Source of the DNA: Variovorax sp. Sphag1AA
GTDB lineage: Bacteria; Pseudomonadota; Gammaproteobacteria; Burkholderiales; Burkholderiaceae_C
Assembly (NCBI RefSeq): GCF_014192575.1
Contig: NZ_JACHYC010000005.1
Location: forward strand, 434,001-498,000
Length of the DNA: 64,000 nt
Direction: 5' to 3'
The position numbers and the translations under genes are program-made. The notes below the pieces were generated by a model. That model had not been told where the DNA came from. It made no database searches and saw nothing but the letters and a program-made list of their open reading frames with translations. Shown here in pieces: positions 61,007 to 64,000 of the stretch (position 1 is the first letter of the stretch; every line of letters begins with the position of its first letter).

Positions 61007-62275
61007 TTACTTGTAGATGTAGTCACGAACAAACGGGTACTGCGATTGCGCGCCGCGCATCGCACCATCATCGACTTTGCCATCCGGTTTGGTGGAAAGC
61101 ATCTGGTGCAGCGCGATCCAGCCCTGCTCGAAGCTCATCGCCGAACCCGCAAGGTACAGCCGGTACGCGCGAAGAATGCGCTCGGCGTTTTCGCCCTGCC
61201 GGCCGCCGCTGCCCTTGAGCACTTCGCGCGCCTTGTCGAGCTGCGACTCGAGCGCGTCGGACCATGCCCACAACGTGCGCGCGTAGTGCGGACGCAGGTT
61301 CTCGGTGTCGACCATCTCGAGGCCCGCTGCCGCGGTTTCGCGCAGGACGTGGGTGACGTGGAGCAGTTCGCCGCCTGGGAAGATGTACTTCTCGATGAAG
61401 TCGCCCATGCCCGCACCGAGCTGCGTGTAGTCAAGCTGGCCCGAGGTGATGCCGTGGTTGAGCACCAGGCCGCCCGGTTTGAGCAGTGAATGGATCTTGC
61501 GGAAATACACCGGCATGTTGGCCGCACCGACGTGCTCGAACATGCCGACCGACGAGATCTTGTCGAAGGGCTTGGCGGAGTCGAGCTCGCGGTAGTCGCG
61601 CAATTCGACGCGCACGCGGCCCTGGAGGCCCTTCTCTTCGATCAGCCGCTGCACGTGCGCGTGCTGGTTCTTCGACAGCGTGATGCCCGTCGCGTCAACC
61701 CCGTAATGCTCGGCCGCCCACATCAGGAGTGCGCCCCAGCCTGAACCGATGTCGAGGAAGCGCTCGCCCGGCTTGAGCAGCAGCTTGCGGCAGATGTGGT
61801 CGAGCTTGGCTTCCTGCGCCTGTGCGAGTGTCATCTCCGCGTCACGAAAGTAGGCGCAGGAGTACACGCGGCGCTGATCGAGCCACAGTGCGTAGAAGTC
61901 GTCGGAGACGTCGTAGTGGAACTCGATCTGCCGGGCGTCCCTGCCGACCGAATGCGAGCCGCGGGACTTGGCGCGCCGTTGCAGGCGGCTCCACCACGTG
62001 GTGTTGGTCTCTGCGGGATTGCCCGGCAGCAGGCTGACCGTGGCGTCGATGAGGTCGCGCATCGCGCCTTCGATCTGGACGCGGCCCTCGACGTAGGCCT
62101 CGCCGATGGCGCCGACCTGTCGGGTCGCGAGCTTCGCGAGGGCGGACCACTCGTTGAAAGCCAGCGTGACGCGGGAACCGGGCTTGGCAACCTGCCGGCC
62201 GTCGGGCAGTTGCAGCGTGATGGGAACTGGCAGGGCGGAAAGCTGGGACTCGATCTTCGGTAACAGGCTTTGCAT
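61007..62275 (-). CDS. Cyclopropane-fatty-acyl-phospholipid synthase
   Basis: 422 residues from the ATG at 62275. An N-terminal lipid-binding domain (about 1-110, SCP2-like start LLPKIESQLSALP) precedes the methyltransferase domain, with I-E-F-H-Y-D-V-S-D-D-F-Y, SAM motif LDIGSGWGALLMWAA, GITLSKNQ and G-M-F-E-H-V-G containing the Glu-His expected of the active site. It transfers a methylene from SAM to cis-unsaturated phospholipid acyl chains, usually on entry into stationary phase or stress. It is divergent from the hydroxylase gene across 107 nt. Confidence 0.9.
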   Translation of the reverse strand: MQSLLPKIESQLSALPVPITLQLPDGRQVAKPGSRVTLAFNEWSALAKLATRQVGAIGEAYVEGRVQIEGAMRDLIDATVSLLPGNPAETNTTWWSRLQRRAKSRGSHSVGRDARQIEFHYDVSDDFYALWLDQRRVYSCAYFRDAEMTLAQAQEAKLDHICRKLLLKPGERFLDIGSGWGALLMWAAEHYGVDATGITLSKNQHAHVQRLIEEKGLQGRVRVELRDYRELDSAKPFDKISSVGMFEHVGAANMPVYFRKIHSLLKPGGLVLNHGITSGQLDYTQLGAGMGDFIEKYIFPGGELLHVTHVLRETAAAGLEMVDTENLRPHYARTLWAWSDALESQLDKAREVLKGSGGRQGENAERILRAYRLYLAGSAMSFEQGWIALHQMLSTKPDGKVDDGAMRGAQSQYPFVRDYIYK

Positions 62276-62346
62276 GTTACTGATTCTTGCGAGCGCGCGC
62301 GGCCGCGTCAACTGGGGTACCCGGGCAAACCCGGTGCGGGCATGGG

Positions 62347-62375
62347 TTGACACTAGATCGTTTATGTCTAAACTA
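62347..62375 (+). promoter_or_regulatory. Putative promoter with palindromic operator
   Basis: TTGACA at 62347-62352 is a perfect -35 hexamer; TAAACT at 62369-62374, 16 nt on, is a weak -10. The overlapping palindrome GTTTA-TGTC-TAAAC (62360-62373) covers the spacer and -10, the classical place for a repressor. The start codon is 8 nt after the region. Confidence 0.5.
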
Positions 62376-62382
62376 TTTATCC

Positions 62383-64000
62383 ATGAATAGCTCAACCCCG
62401 AACCTTCACCGCGTGTTGTGCATTGGCGGCGGCCCAGCCGGCCTGTATTTCGCGCTGTTGATGAAAGCCCGGCAGCCAGCCCTCGACATCACGGTGGTCG
62501 AGCGCAACCGCCCATTCGACACCTTCGGCTGGGGTGTCGTGCTCAGCGACCAGACGCTCGACAACCTGGCCGCGGCGGACCCGGAAACGGCAAAGCTCAT
62601 CGGTGGCGAGTTCCATCACTGGGATGACATCCAGGTGTTCTTCAAGGGCCGCCAGGTGCGTTCCGGCGGACACGGCTTCTGCGGCATCGGCCGCAAGCGG
62701 CTGCTGAACATCCTGCAGGAGCGCTGCCTCGCGCTCGGCGTGAAGCTGGTGTTCGAAACCGACGTCACCGACGACCAGGCACTGGCCGCGCAGTACAACG
62801 CCGATCTGGTGATTGCGAGCGACGGCCTCAACAGCCGCATCCGCCAGCGATATGCGGACGTCTACGACCCCGACATCGACCTGCGTGAGTGCCGCTTCGT
62901 ATGGCTCGGTACGCACCAGACCTTCGACGCCTTCACCTTCGCGTTCGAAGAGACGGAGCACGGCTGGTTCCAGGCGCACGCCTACCAGTTCGACAACGAC
63001 ACCTCCACCTTCATCGTCGAGACGCCGGAAGAAGTGTGGAAGGCCCACGGCCTCGACCAGATGGAGCAGCCGGAGGCCATCGCGTTCTGCGAAAACATGT
63101 TCGCGAAGTACCTCGGCGGACACAAGCTCATCAGCAACGCGACGCACCTGCGCGGTTCGGCCAACTGGATCCGCTTCCCGCGCGTGATCTGCAAGCACTG
63201 GACGCATCACATCAACGTGAACGGGCGTGACGTGCCGGTGGTGCTCATGGGCGATGCCGCGCACACCGCGCACTTCTCGATCGGCTCCGGCACCAAGCTG
63301 GCGCTGGAGGATGCCATCGACCTCGCGAACGAGTTCGGCACCGGTCACGGCATCGACGACGTGCTGACCGCCTACGAAGCCCGTCGCAGCGTCGAAGTGC
63401 TCAAGATCCAGAACGCCGCGCGCAACTCGACCGAATGGTTCGAGAACGTCGACCGCTACACCGGCATGGAGATCGAGCAGTTCGCCTACTCGCTGCTCAC
63501 CCGCTCGCAGCGCATCAGCCACGAGAACCTGCGCCTGCGCGATGCGACCTGGCTCAACGGTTACGAGCAATGGCTGGCCGGCGGCAAGCCGCTGCCGCCG
63601 ATGCTGATGCCGCTGAACGTGCGAGGCCTCACGCTCAAGAACCGAATCGTGGTCTCGCCGATGGCGACCTATAGCGCGGTCGATGGCGTGCCACAGGACT
63701 TCCTGCTCGTGCACCTCGGCGCCCGCGCGCTGGGTGGCGCCGGCATGGTGTTTGTCGAGATGACCAGCCCGACGCCCGAAGGCCGCATTACCCCCGGATG
63801 CACCGGGCTCTACAACGACGAACAGCAGGCGGCTTTCAAGCGCATCGTCGATTTCGTGCACTCGCAATCGACCGCGAAGATCGCGATGCAGCTCGGTCAC
63901 AGCGGGCCCAAGGGCTCGACGCAGGTCGGCTGGGAAGGTACGGACGAGCCGCTGCTGCAAGGCAACTGGCCGCTTCTGTCCGCCAGCGCCCTGCAGTACG
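62383..64000 (+). CDS. Salicylyl-CoA 5-hydroxylase-type flavin monooxygenase/OYE fusion, 5' part
   Basis: 539 codons to the window edge, no stop. Residues 1 to about 395 are an FAD monooxygenase domain: IGGGPAGLYFALLMKARQP, VVLSDQTLDN and G-D-A-A-H-T-A-H-F-S-I-G-S-G as the second FAD motif. From about residue 405 an old-yellow-enzyme-type FMN barrel begins (L-T-L-K-N-R-I-V-V-S-P-M-A-T-Y). This monooxygenase-OYE fusion is the architecture of salicylyl-CoA 5-hydroxylase, which gives gentisyl-CoA in aerobic aromatic degradation. The promoter region holds a palindrome. The rest of the gene, and likely other catabolic genes, lie outside the window. Confidence 0.8.
   Translation, partial: MNSSTPNLHRVLCIGGGPAGLYFALLMKARQPALDITVVERNRPFDTFGWGVVLSDQTLDNLAAADPETAKLIGGEFHHWDDIQVFFKGRQVRSGGHGFCGIGRKRLLNILQERCLALGVKLVFETDVTDDQALAAQYNADLVIASDGLNSRIRQRYADVYDPDIDLRECRFVWLGTHQTFDAFTFAFEETEHGWFQAHAYQFDNDTSTFIVETPEEVWKAHGLDQMEQPEAIAFCENMFAKYLGGHKLISNATHLRGSANWIRFPRVICKHWTHHINVNGRDVPVVLMGDAAHTAHFSIGSGTKLALEDAIDLANEFGTGHGIDDVLTAYEARRSVEVLKIQNAARNSTEWFENVDRYTGMEIEQFAYSLLTRSQRISHENLRLRDATWLNGYEQWLAGGKPLPPMLMPLNVRGLTLKNRIVVSPMATYSAVDGVPQDFLLVHLGARALGGAGMVFVEMTSPTPEGRITPGCTGLYNDEQQAAFKRIVDFVHSQSTAKIAMQLGHSGPKGSTQVGWEGTDEPLLQGNWPLLSASALQY

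Overview
The window is GC-rich, densely packed bacterial chromosome. Gene content points to a betaproteobacterium of the Comamonadaceae, most like Variovorax: three orphan Bug-type (tripartite tricarboxylate) receptors, a branched-chain-type ABC cluster flanked by two acyl-CoA-forming ligases, a salicylyl-CoA 5-hydroxylase-type fusion, DUF1840 and DUF3761 proteins, and a PQQ/heme alcohol dehydrogenase. The genus is an inference from gene content. No rRNA, tRNA, CRISPR array, transposase or integrase was seen. The only stretch above 300 bases without an intact gene (43631-44058) holds a decayed reading frame.

Layout. 1-5606 (+): an operon for a surface fibre, with three pilin-like secreted proteins, a small secreted partner, a periplasmic chaperone-like protein, an outer-membrane barrel with a C-terminal SdrD-B-like domain, and a short last subunit. 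5620-9205 (-): a lone iron-type ABC binding protein, a small repeat-bearing secreted protein and a PmrB/PmrA-like two-component pair. 9372-11665: a DUF3761 protein, an RluF-type pseudouridine synthase and an EamA exporter. 11647-19938 (-): a complete kdp potassium uptake locus (a 34-residue membrane protein, kdpF, A, B, C, D, E) with a recognisable KdpE box upstream. 20183-23754: a small unknown, a Bug receptor, an SDR, a SRAP-like protein that has lost its catalytic residues, and a Crp/Fnr regulator. 23840-32100 (+): an acyl-CoA ligase, a five-gene branched-chain-type ABC transporter and a PaaK-like ligase, which together should import and CoA-activate a carboxylic acid under the divergent Crp/Fnr regulator.

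32111-41679 is mixed housekeeping and accessory content: DUF2164, a DnaJ-like protein, a class D beta-lactamase, an amidohydrolase, a methyltransferase, a CBS protein, a sirtuin, a halogenase-like flavoprotein, a second Bug receptor with a strong terminator, and a LysE exporter. 41830-49099 is a foreign-looking contact-dependent inhibition (CDI) island: cdiB, an unusually short cdiA, cdiI, and a trail of orphan and broken toxin/immunity modules. Its distal part is visibly AT-richer than its surroundings. The island is bracketed by direct repeats of the 3' end of the adjacent PQQ dehydrogenase gene. 49100-52563 is that dehydrogenase with a divergent Fis-type regulator. 52570-56831 (-) is a xylose ABC system (xylF, H, G) with its ROK repressor and a matching operator. 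57019-60562 (+) encodes a 2-oxoacid dehydrogenase E1 alpha/beta pair, a MarR regulator and a third Bug receptor. 60669-62275 (-) is DUF1840 and a cyclopropane-fatty-acid synthase. 62383 to the edge is the salicylyl-CoA 5-hydroxylase-type fusion, cut by the window end.

Two families of non-coding elements recur. Family A (four copies, about 85-95 bp, hairpin-rich) sits within roughly 15 nt after a stop codon and always in the same orientation to that gene; two copies lie inside operons (kdpC/kdpD and xylF/xylH). Family B (two copies, 58 bp, 55 of 58 identical) runs exactly from the TGA stop of one gene to the Shine-Dalgarno of the next. With the CDI island and the fibre operon, these are the least explained parts of the window.
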